Below are positions 52,618-61,117 of a stretch of DNA of 64,000 nucleotides, piece by piece. Position 1 is the stretch's first letter. Every line of letters begins with the position of its first letter. Origin of the DNA: Streptomyces melanogenes (GTDB lineage Bacteria; Actinomycetota; Actinomycetes; Streptomycetales; Streptomycetaceae); the NCBI RefSeq assembly GCF_014649795.1, contig NZ_BMTS01000003.1, forward strand, positions 248,001-312,000, given 5' to 3'. Below the pieces are notes generated by a model that saw only the letters and a program-made list of their open reading frames with translations, did no database searches and had not been told where the DNA came from. Position numbers and translations under genes: made by a program.

Positions 52618-52633
52618 TTCTCGATATCGAAAA
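52618..52633. promoter_or_regulatory. AT-rich palindrome upstream of aceE
   Basis: TTCTCGATATCGAAAA, palindromic apart from one pair (perfect core TCGATATCGA), 134-149 bases before the aceE start. GATCGATGATCGATCAAAG (52583-52601) next to it adds a second GATCGAT element. Candidate operator for aceE; the neighbouring GntR protein is a possible ligand. Confidence 0.5.
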
Positions 52634-52742
52634 AGTCGGCACAGGGTGCCGCGGATGGGGGCACGGGGTGCCTTGTTTTCGCAGGTGGGGGTGGGTACGG
52701 ATGAGCGGGGGCACCGGAGTATGAGCGGGCGGTTGGTCAGGC

Positions 52743-53012
52743 CCGGTGTTTGTCTGCGGGTGGGTGGCGGGCTGGTCGCGCAGTTCCCCGCGCCCCTGAG
52801 ATGCGCCCCTGCGGGGCGCCCAGGGGATTGCCGCGGAGCGGCATCTTTAGGGGCGCGGGGAACTGCGCGACCAGCCATCCACGGTCCGCAGACGAAAGGA
52901 GCGGGGTGCAGGGGCCGCAGGCCCCGCGACAGGGGTCCGGGGGCGCAGCCCCCGGGGACACACCTTCGCCCCACCCACCCCCGGAGGGTTTAGGGAAGGG
53001 GCGGGGTGGGGG
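52743..53012. repeat. Dispersed repeat, copy I (inverted inner module, long tail)
   Basis: Flank GTTTGTCTGCGGGTGGGTGG, arm GGTCGCGCAGTTCCCCGCGC, inner module in reverse orientation (GCGCCCCTGCGGGGCGC, then TTGCCGCGGAGCGGCA), right arm GGGGCGCGGGGAACTGCGCG and flank CCACGGTCCGCAGACGAAAG. Beyond it come GGGGCCGCAGGCCCCGCGAC-type hairpins and the tail CCCCCGGAGGGTTTAGGGAA ending at the GntR stop. It fills most of the 528-base gap between aceE and the GntR gene. Confidence 0.9.
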
Positions 53013-53636
53013 CTAAGCCCGGGGCGCGCAGCCTAGGACGTGCGACTTGACCAGCGTGCCGATGCGCGGGTCGTGGCGGCGGAACGCCTCCACCAGCTCC
53101 TGGTGCTCCTCCGCGTAGGACTTCTGGACCGTGCCCAGCCAGCGGATGGACAGGGCCGTGAAGACCTCGATGCCCAGGCCCTCCCACGTGTGCAGCAGCA
53201 CGCTGTTGTGCGCCGCCCGCACCAGCTCCCGGTGGAACCCCACCGTGTGCCGGACCTGCGCCGTTCCGTCCGCCGCCGCGTCCGCCTCGTACAGCGCCGC
53301 CACATGCGGCTCAAGCGCCGAGCAGTCGGCCGCGAGGCGGTCCGCGGCCAGCTCCGCCGCGATCTGCTCCAGGCCCGCCCGGACCGGGTAGCTCTCCTCC
53401 AGGTCGGCCGCCGTCAGGTTCCGCACCCGTACGCCCTTGTTGGGGGCCGACTCGATCAGCCGCAGGGACTCCAGCTCGCGCAGGGCCTCCCGGACGGGCG
53501 TCTGGCTCACCTGGAGCTCGACCGCGATGCGGCGCTCCACGATCCGCTCACCCGGCTTCCAGCGGCCGCTGACGATCCCCTCCACGATGTGCTCGCGGAT
53601 CTGCTCGCGCAGCGAGTGGACGACGGGCGGGGTCAT
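53013..53636 (-). CDS. GntR-family (FadR/FCD-type) transcriptional regulator
   Basis: 207 residues from ATG 53636 with AAGGAG about nine bases upstream. Winged-helix start VVHSLREQIREHIVEGIVSG then RIAVELQVSQTPVREALREL and ESAPNKGVRVRNLT. The C-terminal FCD domain shows the metal-binding His/Asp pattern in HTVGFHRELVRAAHNSVL. It lies between aceE and sucB-lpdA, so regulation of 2-oxoacid dehydrogenase genes by an organic acid is likely; not proven by sequence. Confidence 0.92.
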   Translation of the reverse strand: MTPPVVHSLREQIREHIVEGIVSGRWKPGERIVERRIAVELQVSQTPVREALRELESLRLIESAPNKGVRVRNLTAADLEESYPVRAGLEQIAAELAADRLAADCSALEPHVAALYEADAAADGTAQVRHTVGFHRELVRAAHNSVLLHTWEGLGIEVFTALSIRWLGTVQKSYAEEHQELVEAFRRHDPRIGTLVKSHVLGCAPRA

Positions 53637-53679
53637 GAAGAGCTCCTTCGCGCGAGCGGTGACCTCTAGACAATACGGC

Positions 53680-53716
53680 GGCGCCCCCACCTGGAATCAC
53701 TCCGGGCAGGGGCGCC
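53680..53716. terminator. Hairpin between sucB and the GntR gene
   Basis: GGCGCCCC and GGGGCGCC form an 8-base perfect stem over a 21-base loop, 28-64 bases past the sucB stop. Probable terminator of the lpdA-sucB transcript, leaving the GntR gene with its own promoter. Confidence 0.6.
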
Positions 53717-53743
53717 TTCGTCACAGACCGTACGGCCGCGGTC

Positions 53744-55489
53744 CTACAGGCCGAGCTCGACCTCGAACTCGCCGGCCTCCAGGATCGCCTTGACGGCCGT
53801 CAGGTAGCGGGCCGCGTCGGCGCCGTCCACCAGACGGTGGTCGTAGGAGAGCGCCAGGTAGGTCATGTCACGGATGCCGATGACGGTGCCCTCGGCGGTC
53901 TCGATGACCGCCGGGCGCTTGACGGTGGCGCCGATGCCCAGGATCGCGACCTGGTTCGGCGGCACGATGACCGTGTCGAACAGCGCACCGCGCGAGCCGG
54001 TGTTGCTGATCGTGAAGGTCGCGCCGGACAGCTCGTCCGGGGTGATCTTGTTGGCGCGGACCTTGCCGGCCAGCTCGGCGGTCGCCTTGGAGATGCCGGC
54101 GAGGTTCAGACCGCCCGCACCCTTGATGACCGGCGTCATCAGACCCTTCTCGGAGTCCACGGCGATGCCGATGTTCTCCGAGTCGAAGTACGTGATGGTG
54201 CCCTCGTCCTCGTTGATCCGGGCGTTGATGACCGGGTGGGCCTTCAGCGCCTGGGCCGCGGCCTTCACGAAGAACGGCATCGGGGACAGCTTGACACCCT
54301 CACGGGCGGCGAAGGAGTCCTTGGCGGCGGCACGGAGCTTCATCAGCTTCGTGATGTCCACCTCGACGACGGTGGTGAGCTGGGCCTGCGAGTGCAGGGC
54401 CTTCATCATGTTGTCGCCGATGACCTTGCGCATCCGGGTCATCTTGACCGTCTGGCCGCGCAGCGGGGACGCCTCCAGGGAGGGGGCGGCCTTCGCGGCG
54501 GGCGCGGCGGCGACCGGCGCCGGGGCGGCGGCCTTCGCGGCCTCGGCGGCGGCGATGACGTCCTGCTTGCGGATGCGGCCGCCGACGCCGGTGCCCTTGA
54601 CCGCGCCCAGGTCCACACCGGACTCGGAGGCGAGCTTGCGGACCAGCGGCGTGACGTACGCGCCGTCGTCGCCGGAGGTGGCGACCGGGGCCGGAGCCGG
54701 GGTCACCGGGGCCGGAGCGGCGACCGGAGCGGGCGCCGGGGCGGCGGGCGCGGCCGGGGCGGCCACGGGGGCGGCCGGAGCCGGAGCGGCGACCGGAGCG
54801 GGCGCCGGAGCGGCCACCGGGGCCGGGGCGGGGGCAGCGGCCGGAGCCGGGGCGGCCGGGGCGGCAGCGGCGGCGGGCGCGGCACCCGCTGCGCCGATGA
54901 CGGCCAGCTTGGCGCCGACCTCGGCGGTCTCGTCCTCGCCGACCACGATCTCCAGGAGCACACCGGCGACCGGGGCGGGGATCTCGGTGTCGACCTTGTC
55001 GGTGGAGACCTCGAGGAGCGGCTCGTCCTCGGCCACCTCCTCGCCGACCTGCTTCAGCCAGCGGGTGACGGTGCCCTCGGTGACGGACTCGCCCAGGGCG
55101 GGCAGCGTCACGTCGGTGCCGGCGGCGCCACCGGCGGGGGCGGCAGCCGGGGCCGGGGCCTCGGCGACCGGCGCCGGGGCGGCCGGAGCCTCGGCCACGG
55201 GGGCCGGGGCGGGAGCGGCGGCCGGAGCAGCGGCGGCGGCCGGGGCGCCCGAGCCGTCGTCGATGATCGCCAGCTCGGCGCCGACCTCGACGGTCTCGTC
55301 CTCGGCGACCTTGATGGAGGCCAGGATGCCGGAGGCGGGGGCCGGGATCTCGGTGTCGACCTTGTCGGTCGAGACCTCGAGCAACGGCTCGTCGGCCTCG
55401 ACGCGCTCGCCCTCGGCCTTCAGCCAGCGGGTGACGGTGCCCTCGGTGACGCTCTCGCCGAGCGCCGGAAGGGTTACGGAAACCGACAT
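53744..55489 (-). CDS. sucB: 2-oxoacid dehydrogenase E2 component (SucB/DlaT type), two lipoyl domains
   Basis: 581 residues. Two lipoyl domains (about 1-77 and 125-200) each hold the lipoylation lysine in [14 protein letters not shown], separated by Ala/Pro-rich linkers. The E3-binding domain is [20 protein letters not shown] (~285-320) and the catalytic acyltransferase ends with [19 protein letters not shown] (His, Asp). Actinobacterial proteins of this type are annotated as succinyltransferase but can serve the pyruvate dehydrogenase complex; with aceE nearby a PDH role is plausible. Lipoyl groups come from LipB/LipA. It follows lpdA by 54 bases in one operon. Confidence 0.95.
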   Translation of the reverse strand: MSVSVTLPALGESVTEGTVTRWLKAEGERVEADEPLLEVSTDKVDTEIPAPASGILASIKVAEDETVEVGAELAIIDDGSGAPAAAAAPAAAPAPAPVAEAPAAPAPVAEAPAPAAAPAGGAAGTDVTLPALGESVTEGTVTRWLKQVGEEVAEDEPLLEVSTDKVDTEIPAPVAGVLLEIVVGEDETAEVGAKLAVIGAAGAAPAAAAAPAAPAPAAAPAPAPVAAPAPAPVAAPAPAAPVAAPAAPAAPAPAPVAAPAPVTPAPAPVATSGDDGAYVTPLVRKLASESGVDLGAVKGTGVGGRIRKQDVIAAAEAAKAAAPAPVAAAPAAKAAPSLEASPLRGQTVKMTRMRKVIGDNMMKALHSQAQLTTVVEVDITKLMKLRAAAKDSFAAREGVKLSPMPFFVKAAAQALKAHPVINARINEDEGTITYFDSENIGIAVDSEKGLMTPVIKGAGGLNLAGISKATAELAGKVRANKITPDELSGATFTISNTGSRGALFDTVIVPPNQVAILGIGATVKRPAVIETAEGTVIGIRDMTYLALSYDHRLVDGADAARYLTAVKAILEAGEFEVELGL

Positions 55490-55543
55490 GGTTTCAGTTT
55501 CTCCTTACAGATTTGCGGAAGTGGTCGTCGCGCCCGAGGGCAA

Positions 55544-56932
55544 TCAGTCGTGGGAGTGCAGCGGCTTGCCGGCCAGCGCCAGGTGCGCCTCGCCGAGCGC
55601 CTCGTTCTGCGTCGGGTGCGCGTGGATGAGCTGCGCGACCTCGGCCGGCAGGGCCTCCCAGTTGTAGATCAGCTGGGCTTCGCCGACCTGCTCGCCCATA
55701 CGGTCACCGACCATGTGGACGCCGACCACGGCACCGTCCTTGACCTGGACGAGCTTGATCTCGCCCGCGGTCTTGAGGATCTTGCTCTTGCCGTTGCCCG
55801 CCAGGTTGTACTTCAGGGCGACGACCTTGTCCGCACCGTAGATCTCCTTGGCCTTGGCCTCGGAGATGCCGACGGAGGCGACCTCGGGGTGGCAGTACGT
55901 CACGCGCGGCACACCGTCGTAGTCGATCGGGACGGTCTTGAGACCGGCCAGACGCTCCGCCACCAGGATGCCCTCGGCGAAGCCGACGTGCGCGAGCTGG
56001 AGGGTCGGGACGAGGTCACCGACGGCCGAGATGGTCGGCACGTTGGTGCGCATGTACTCGTCGACCAGGACGTAGCCGCGGTCCATCGCGACGCCCTGCT
56101 CCTCGTAACCGAGGCCCTGCGAGACCGGGCCGCGGCCGATGGCGACGAGGAGGACCTCGGCCTCGAACTCCTTGCCGTCGGCCAGCGTGACCTTGACACC
56201 GTTCTGGGTGTACTCGGCCTTCTGGAAGAAGGTGCCCAGGTTGAACTTGATGCCGCGCTTGCGGAACGCGCGCTCCAGGAGCTTCGAGGAGTTCTCGTCC
56301 TCGGCCGGGACGAGGTGCTTGAGGCCCTCGACGACGGTGACGTCGGTGCCGAAGGACTTCCACGCCGAGGCGAACTCGACGCCGATGACGCCGCCGCCCA
56401 GGATGATCGCGGACTGCGGGACCCGGTCCAGGGTCAGCGCGTGGTCCGAGGAGATGATGCGGTTGCCGTCGATCTCCAGGCCCGGCAGCGACTTCGGCAC
56501 GGAGCCGGTCGCCAGGAGGACGTGGCGGCCCTGGACGCGCTGCCCGTTGACGTCGACCGAGGTGGGCGACGACAGGCGGCCCTCACCCTCGATGTACGTC
56601 ACCTTGCGGGAGGCGACCAGGCCCTGGAGGCCCTTGTAGAGGCCCGAGATCACGTCGTCCTTGTACTTGTGGACGGCCGCGATGTCGATGCCCTCGAAGG
56701 TGGCCTTGACACCGAACTGCTCGGCCTCGCGCGCCTGGTCGGCGATCTCGCCGGCGTGCAGCAGGGCCTTGGTGGGGATGCAGCCGTTGTGCAGGCAGGT
56801 GCCGCCGAGCTTGTTCTTCTCGATCAGTGCGACGTCCAGGCCCAGCTGCGCTCCGCGCAGGGCCGCGGCGTAGCCGCCACTGCCACCGCCGAGGATCACT
56901 AGGTCGAAAACGGTGCTGGCGTCGTTCGCCAC
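55544..56932 (-). CDS. lpdA: Dihydrolipoyl dehydrogenase (E3)
   Basis: 462 residues from GTG 56932 with GGAGG seven bases upstream. FAD fold FDLVILGGGSGGYAAALRGA, redox disulfide GGTCLHNGCIPTK, NAD domain AIILGGGVIGVEFASAWKSF, and the interface His-Glu catalytic pair in HAHPTQNEALGEAH. It reoxidises dihydrolipoamide on SucB with NAD+. First gene of the lpdA-sucB operon. Confidence 0.97.
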   Translation of the reverse strand: MANDASTVFDLVILGGGSGGYAAALRGAQLGLDVALIEKNKLGGTCLHNGCIPTKALLHAGEIADQAREAEQFGVKATFEGIDIAAVHKYKDDVISGLYKGLQGLVASRKVTYIEGEGRLSSPTSVDVNGQRVQGRHVLLATGSVPKSLPGLEIDGNRIISSDHALTLDRVPQSAIILGGGVIGVEFASAWKSFGTDVTVVEGLKHLVPAEDENSSKLLERAFRKRGIKFNLGTFFQKAEYTQNGVKVTLADGKEFEAEVLLVAIGRGPVSQGLGYEEQGVAMDRGYVLVDEYMRTNVPTISAVGDLVPTLQLAHVGFAEGILVAERLAGLKTVPIDYDGVPRVTYCHPEVASVGISEAKAKEIYGADKVVALKYNLAGNGKSKILKTAGEIKLVQVKDGAVVGVHMVGDRMGEQVGEAQLIYNWEALPAEVAQLIHAHPTQNEALGEAHLALAGKPLHSHD

Positions 56933-57190
56933 GTCACGTCCTCCATGCATGTGCGCCGGGCGCCGGTCCCGTGACCGGGCGGCGGCTGGTGTTCGGCCGC
57001 TGTCTTCGTCGGCCCTGTGGTGGGGGCCCTGTCCTGCCGAGAACCCATCTTCGCACTTGTTGCCGGAAGGCGGGACGCGGGGCCGGGCTCCGGGACGGCG
57101 ATCGTCCTCTCGGGAGGGCGATCACCGTGTACGTATCCGTGGATTTCGTCCAGAGCGGAATCCGGACGGACCCGGGGGAGGAACACGAAC

Positions 57191-57214
57191 GGCCTCGGGC
57201 GTATGCCCGAGGCC
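57191..57214 (-). terminator. Hairpin terminator behind pepA
   Basis: GGCCTCGGGC, GTAT, GCCCGAGGCC: a perfect 10-base stem with a tetraloop, 18 bases past the pepA stop. The rest of the ~300-base gap to lpdA shows nothing else clear. Confidence 0.9.
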
Positions 57215-57231
57215 ATCGGTGTCACATGGGG

Positions 57232-58749
57232 TCAGCCCAGCTCGCCGTCGGCGGTGCGCTCGGCCAGCCGGACCAGGGTGCGGACCGCGGAGCCGGTGCC
57301 GCCCTTGGGGGTGTAGCCGAAGGGGGCGCCCTCGTTGTAGGCCGGGCCCGCGATGTCCAGGTGGGCCCAGGTGATGCCCTCGCCCACGAACTCCTTCAGG
57401 AACAGACCGGCCACCAGGCCGCCGCCCATCCGCTCGCCCATGTTGGCGATGTCGGCGGTCGGGGAGTCCATGCCCTTGCGCAGATCGGCGGGGAGCGGCA
57501 TGGGCCAGGACGGCTCGCCGGCCTCCTCGGCCGTCTCGTGGACGGCGGTGCGGAAGGCGTCGTCGTTGGCCATGACGCCGAACGTGCGGCTGCCGAGCGC
57601 CATCATCATGGCGCCGGTCAGGGTCGCCACGTCGACGATCGCGTCCGGGTTCTCCTCGGAGGCCTTGGCCAGGGCGTCGGCGAGCACCAGCCGGCCCTCG
57701 GCGTCGGTGTTGAGGACCTCGACGGTCTTGCCGCTGTACATGCGCAGGACGTCGCCCGGGCGGGTGGCGGTGCCCGACGGCATGTTCTCGGCGAGCGCCA
57801 GCCAGCCGGTGACGTTCACCTTCAGGCCGAGGCGGGCGGCCGAGACGACGGCGGCGAAGACGGCGGCGGCGCCGGCCATGTCGCACTTCATCGTCTCGTT
57901 GTGGCCGGCCGGCTTCAGCGAGATGCCGCCCGAGTCGTAGGTGATGCCCTTGCCGACGAAGGCGAGCGACTTGGCCGCGGCCGGGTGGGTGTAGGCGATG
58001 CGGACCAGGCGAGGCCCGTTGGCGGAGCCGGTGCCGACGCCGAGGATGCCGCCGTAGCCGCCCTTGGTGAGCGCCTTCTCGTCGAGCACCTGGACCTTGA
58101 CGCCGTGCTCCTTGGCGGCCGCGGTGGCGACTGCGGCGAAGGATTCGGGGTAGAGGTCGTTCGGCGGGGTGTTCACCAGGTCGCGGGCCCGGTTCATCTC
58201 CTCGGCCAGCGTGATGGCGCGCTCGGCGGCCGCCTTGTGAGCCTTGTCACGCGGCTTGGCGCCGATCAGGGCGATCTCGGCCACTGGCGCCTTCGCGCCC
58301 TTGCCGTCCTGGTACGCGGTGAAGGCGTACGCACCGAGCAGCGCCCCCTCCGCGATGGCCGCCACGTCCTCGGCCGCCTCCACGGGCAGCGCGAACGCGG
58401 CCTTCTTGGTGCCGGTGAGCGCGCGGGCCGCGGCGCCAGCGGCGGACCGCAGCACCTCGGCGGCGAACGCCTCGTCCTTCCCGGGGGCCGTGCCGAGCCC
58501 GACCGCCAGCACGACCGGCGCCTTCAGGCCGGACGGCGACGGCAGCTTGGTCACCTCGCCCTCGGCACCGGAGGCACCCAGGGTCTCCAGGACGCCGGCG
58601 AGCTTGCCGCCGAACGCCTTGTCCACGGCCTCGGCGCCCGGCGCCAGGACCGGACCCGCCTTGGGCCCGGTGCCCTTGGCGATGCCGACGACCACGGCGT
58701 CGGCGCGCAGCGTCGCGGCACCGGCAGTGCTGAGAGTCAGAGCAGTCAC
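57232..58749 (-). CDS. pepA: Leucyl aminopeptidase (M17 family)
   Basis: 505 residues from GTG 58749. A variable N-terminal macro-like domain, then the M17 catalytic domain: LAFVGKGITYDSGGISLKPA (first metal Lys/Asp), KCDMAGAAAVFAAV, and the signature VEVLNTDAEGRLVLADALA. It releases N-terminal amino acids from cytosolic peptides using two metal ions. Alone on its strand, divergent from the polysaccharide-deacetylase-like gene. Confidence 0.95.
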   Translation of the reverse strand: MTALTLSTAGAATLRADAVVVGIAKGTGPKAGPVLAPGAEAVDKAFGGKLAGVLETLGASGAEGEVTKLPSPSGLKAPVVLAVGLGTAPGKDEAFAAEVLRSAAGAAARALTGTKKAAFALPVEAAEDVAAIAEGALLGAYAFTAYQDGKGAKAPVAEIALIGAKPRDKAHKAAAERAITLAEEMNRARDLVNTPPNDLYPESFAAVATAAAKEHGVKVQVLDEKALTKGGYGGILGVGTGSANGPRLVRIAYTHPAAAKSLAFVGKGITYDSGGISLKPAGHNETMKCDMAGAAAVFAAVVSAARLGLKVNVTGWLALAENMPSGTATRPGDVLRMYSGKTVEVLNTDAEGRLVLADALAKASEENPDAIVDVATLTGAMMMALGSRTFGVMANDDAFRTAVHETAEEAGEPSWPMPLPADLRKGMDSPTADIANMGERMGGGLVAGLFLKEFVGEGITWAHLDIAGPAYNEGAPFGYTPKGGTGSAVRTLVRLAERTADGELG

Positions 58750-58928
58750 GGTGGTGAAGTCTCTCTTCCGTTGAGTTTCCGAGCCGAGGGATGGGTCGGC
58801 TGTGCCCCGGCGCATCGTAAATCGGCCGAGTTGGGCGCGGATACGAGCGTACGCGCGCGGATGCGCTTCGATCACGGCGGCGGCAATTCACTCATCCGTG
58901 GTGTCTCTTCAATGTTTCCCCGCCAGAC

Positions 58929-58946
58929 TGTGAGCGCTCGGTCACA
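58929..58946. promoter_or_regulatory. TGTGA-N8-TCACA inverted repeat in the pepA/CE18 divergent region
   Basis: TGTGA, eight bases, TCACA, about 104 bases before the deacetylase-like start. It resembles a Crp-type site but the spacing is two bases longer than expected. The 300-base divergent region holds no other clear element apart from the ribosome sites. Confidence 0.3.
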
Positions 58947-59049
58947 CTCGGCCCGTTCGGGCAAGGGCGCACAGGGCTCCTTTGCGTAATCTCCACAGGC
59001 TCTGCCATGTGCGCACGCATGCGGAAGGGCCCCCATGAGGGGGGAAACA

Positions 59050-61080
59050 GTGAAGAAGGCGAACCGCTTGCGGGCGGGCAGAACCACGGTGGCGCTGATC
59101 GCCGCAGGCGTCCTGGCGGCGGGCATACCCGCGGCGAGTGCCGCCACCACGGCCACGGCGCCGCGCATCGACCTCAAGGTGCTCGTCCTGGACGACGGGG
59201 GCAGCGCGGTGGAAGCGCTGGTCGCCCAGTTGAAGAGCATCGGACTGCCGTACCAGACGGTGAAGCTGAACGACGCCGGGCGCCAGACCGTTGACGCGGC
59301 CTTCCTGAGCGACACGGTGAGCGGGCGGCCCCGCGCCAAGTTCCAGGGCGTCGTCGCGCCCAACGAGATCCCGTTCGGCTCGGCCGACGCCCCCGAGCAG
59401 ACCGCGCTCGCGGCGTACGAGAAGACCTTCGGCATCCGCCAGATCGACGCCTACACCTGGGCCCACCCAGAGGTCGGGCTCGACTACACCGACCAGAACG
59501 GCGGTTGGGCGGGCGTCCTGGACGGCGCCACGACCCAGGTCACCGCGGACGGCAAGGCCGGGCCGTTCGACTACCTTGACGGAACGGTTCCCTTCGAGGA
59601 CAACTCCGCCCTGGTCTCCGAGAGCTACGGGTACGCGGGCCATCCCCGGGACGGCTACACCAGCTACCTCACCGCGCCCACCGGCGGTTCCCTGGTCGGG
59701 TCCTACACCCACGACGGGCGCACCGAACTGGTCGTCACCTTCGCCTACAACCAGTACCAGGAGCAGTTCAAGGTGCTGGCGCGCGGCATGGTGGAATGGC
59801 TGACTCAAGGCGTACACCTCGGGCAGAGCCGCAATTATTTCGCCGTGCATGTCGACGACGTCTTCGCGCCCGACGCCCGCTGGGACACCGCGGCCAACTG
59901 CACCCCGGGCGACTTCGACTGCGCCGGGGGGAGCGGGCAGACCAGCGACATCCGGATGACCGCGGCCGACGCGCAGTACGCCGCCCAGTGGGAGCAGGCC
60001 AACGGCTTCACCCTCGACCTGCTCTACAACGCGGGTTCCGGGGAGGAGTGGAAGGCCGAGAACGGCGGCACCGACGCGCTCACCGCCCAGCTCCTCGCCG
60101 ACAAGGCCAAGTTCCGCTGGGAGAACCACACCTACACGCACGAGTTCCTCGGCTGCGTCCAGGACACCACCACCGTCCCCTGGACCTGCGCGAAGAACGC
60201 CGACGGCAGCACCAAGTGGGTGAGCCGGAGCGATATTTCCGGCCAGATCACCAACAACTACAACTGGGGCGTGCAGAAGGGCCTTCCGGTCGACCGCACC
60301 GAGCTGGTCACCGGTGAGCACTCCGGTCTGAAGACCCTGCCGCAGCAGCCCCAGGACAACCCCAACCTGGCCGGCGGGCTGCTCGACGCCGGGGTCAAGT
60401 GGACCGGCAGCGACAACTCGCGCGAGCCGCAGCAGCGCGCGGTCGGCCAGGCCCTCACGGTGCCGCGCTACCCGATGAACGTGTACTACAACGTCGGCAG
60501 GGCCGCCGAGATGACCGACGAGTACAACTGGATCTACACCTCGAAGGCGGACGGCGGCAGCGGGATCTGCGAGGACAACCCGACGTCCACCTGCCTGCCC
60601 GCGCCGCTGGACACCGCCACCGGCTACCGGTCCCACATCGTTCCCCAGGAGGCCGGCACCGCGCTGCGCCACGTGCTCGGCAACGACCCGCGGCCGCACT
60701 ACGTCCACCAGTCCAACCTCGCCGAGGAGCGGATCCTCTACCCGGTCCTGGACAAGGTCCTGGGCGACTACCGTGGGCTGTTCGCGGACAGCGCGCCCGT
60801 CGTCAACCTGCGCCAGCGGGACATCGGTACCGAACTCGGCCGCCAGGCCACCTGGGCCAAGGCGGTCGAGGACGGCAAGGTCACCGCGTACCGCATCGGT
60901 ACCGCCGTGACCGTCCAGGCGCCGTCGGGCGTGGTGGCACCCATCACCGCTCCCGAGGGCACCCAGCAGCAACAGCTCCTCGGTACCACCGCGTTCGGCA
61001 CGCCGTACGCGGGTCAGCGCTCCGCCTGGTCCTCACCCGGACCGCTCCAGGCGGCGATCACGCTGAAGCTTCCGGCCTGA
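59050..61080 (+). CDS. Secreted polysaccharide deacetylase-like protein (CE18/Agd3-like)
   Basis: About 676 residues from GTG 59050, preceded by GGGGGGAA; this gives KKANRLRAGRTTVALIAAGV as a signal peptide ending near AASA (an ATG at 59035 is less likely). A ~230-residue N-terminal domain (LKVLVLDDGGSAVEALVAQL) precedes a deacetylase-like barrel: YFAVHVDDVFAPDARWD supplies the metal/catalytic Asp pair, ENHTYTHEFLGC the H-x-x-x-H, and HYVHQSNL a later His. The layout resembles the galactosaminogalactan deacetylase Agd3 (CE18). It would de-N-acetylate an amino-sugar exopolysaccharide outside the cell. Start of a likely operon with a PelF-like transferase. Confidence 0.75.
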   Translation: MKKANRLRAGRTTVALIAAGVLAAGIPAASAATTATAPRIDLKVLVLDDGGSAVEALVAQLKSIGLPYQTVKLNDAGRQTVDAAFLSDTVSGRPRAKFQGVVAPNEIPFGSADAPEQTALAAYEKTFGIRQIDAYTWAHPEVGLDYTDQNGGWAGVLDGATTQVTADGKAGPFDYLDGTVPFEDNSALVSESYGYAGHPRDGYTSYLTAPTGGSLVGSYTHDGRTELVVTFAYNQYQEQFKVLARGMVEWLTQGVHLGQSRNYFAVHVDDVFAPDARWDTAANCTPGDFDCAGGSGQTSDIRMTAADAQYAAQWEQANGFTLDLLYNAGSGEEWKAENGGTDALTAQLLADKAKFRWENHTYTHEFLGCVQDTTTVPWTCAKNADGSTKWVSRSDISGQITNNYNWGVQKGLPVDRTELVTGEHSGLKTLPQQPQDNPNLAGGLLDAGVKWTGSDNSREPQQRAVGQALTVPRYPMNVYYNVGRAAEMTDEYNWIYTSKADGGSGICEDNPTSTCLPAPLDTATGYRSHIVPQEAGTALRHVLGNDPRPHYVHQSNLAEERILYPVLDKVLGDYRGLFADSAPVVNLRQRDIGTELGRQATWAKAVEDGKVTAYRIGTAVTVQAPSGVVAPITAPEGTQQQQLLGTTAFGTPYAGQRSAWSSPGPLQAAITLKLPA

Positions 61081-61117
61081 CCAGCCGACTGACATTCGCT
61101 GTCCAGGGGGGACACCA

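Noticed and set aside
1239..53012. CRISPR array or insertion-sequence ends
   Set aside because: The repeats are kilobases apart, palindromic and carry no transposase or spacer pattern between them.
58929..58946. Crp binding site
   Set aside because: Spacing between TGTGA and TCACA is eight bases instead of six; kept only as a low-confidence inverted repeat.
59035..59049. ATG 59035 as start of the deacetylase-like gene
   Set aside because: It would encode the ribosome site GGGGGGAA; the GTG at 59050 gives a better signal peptide.
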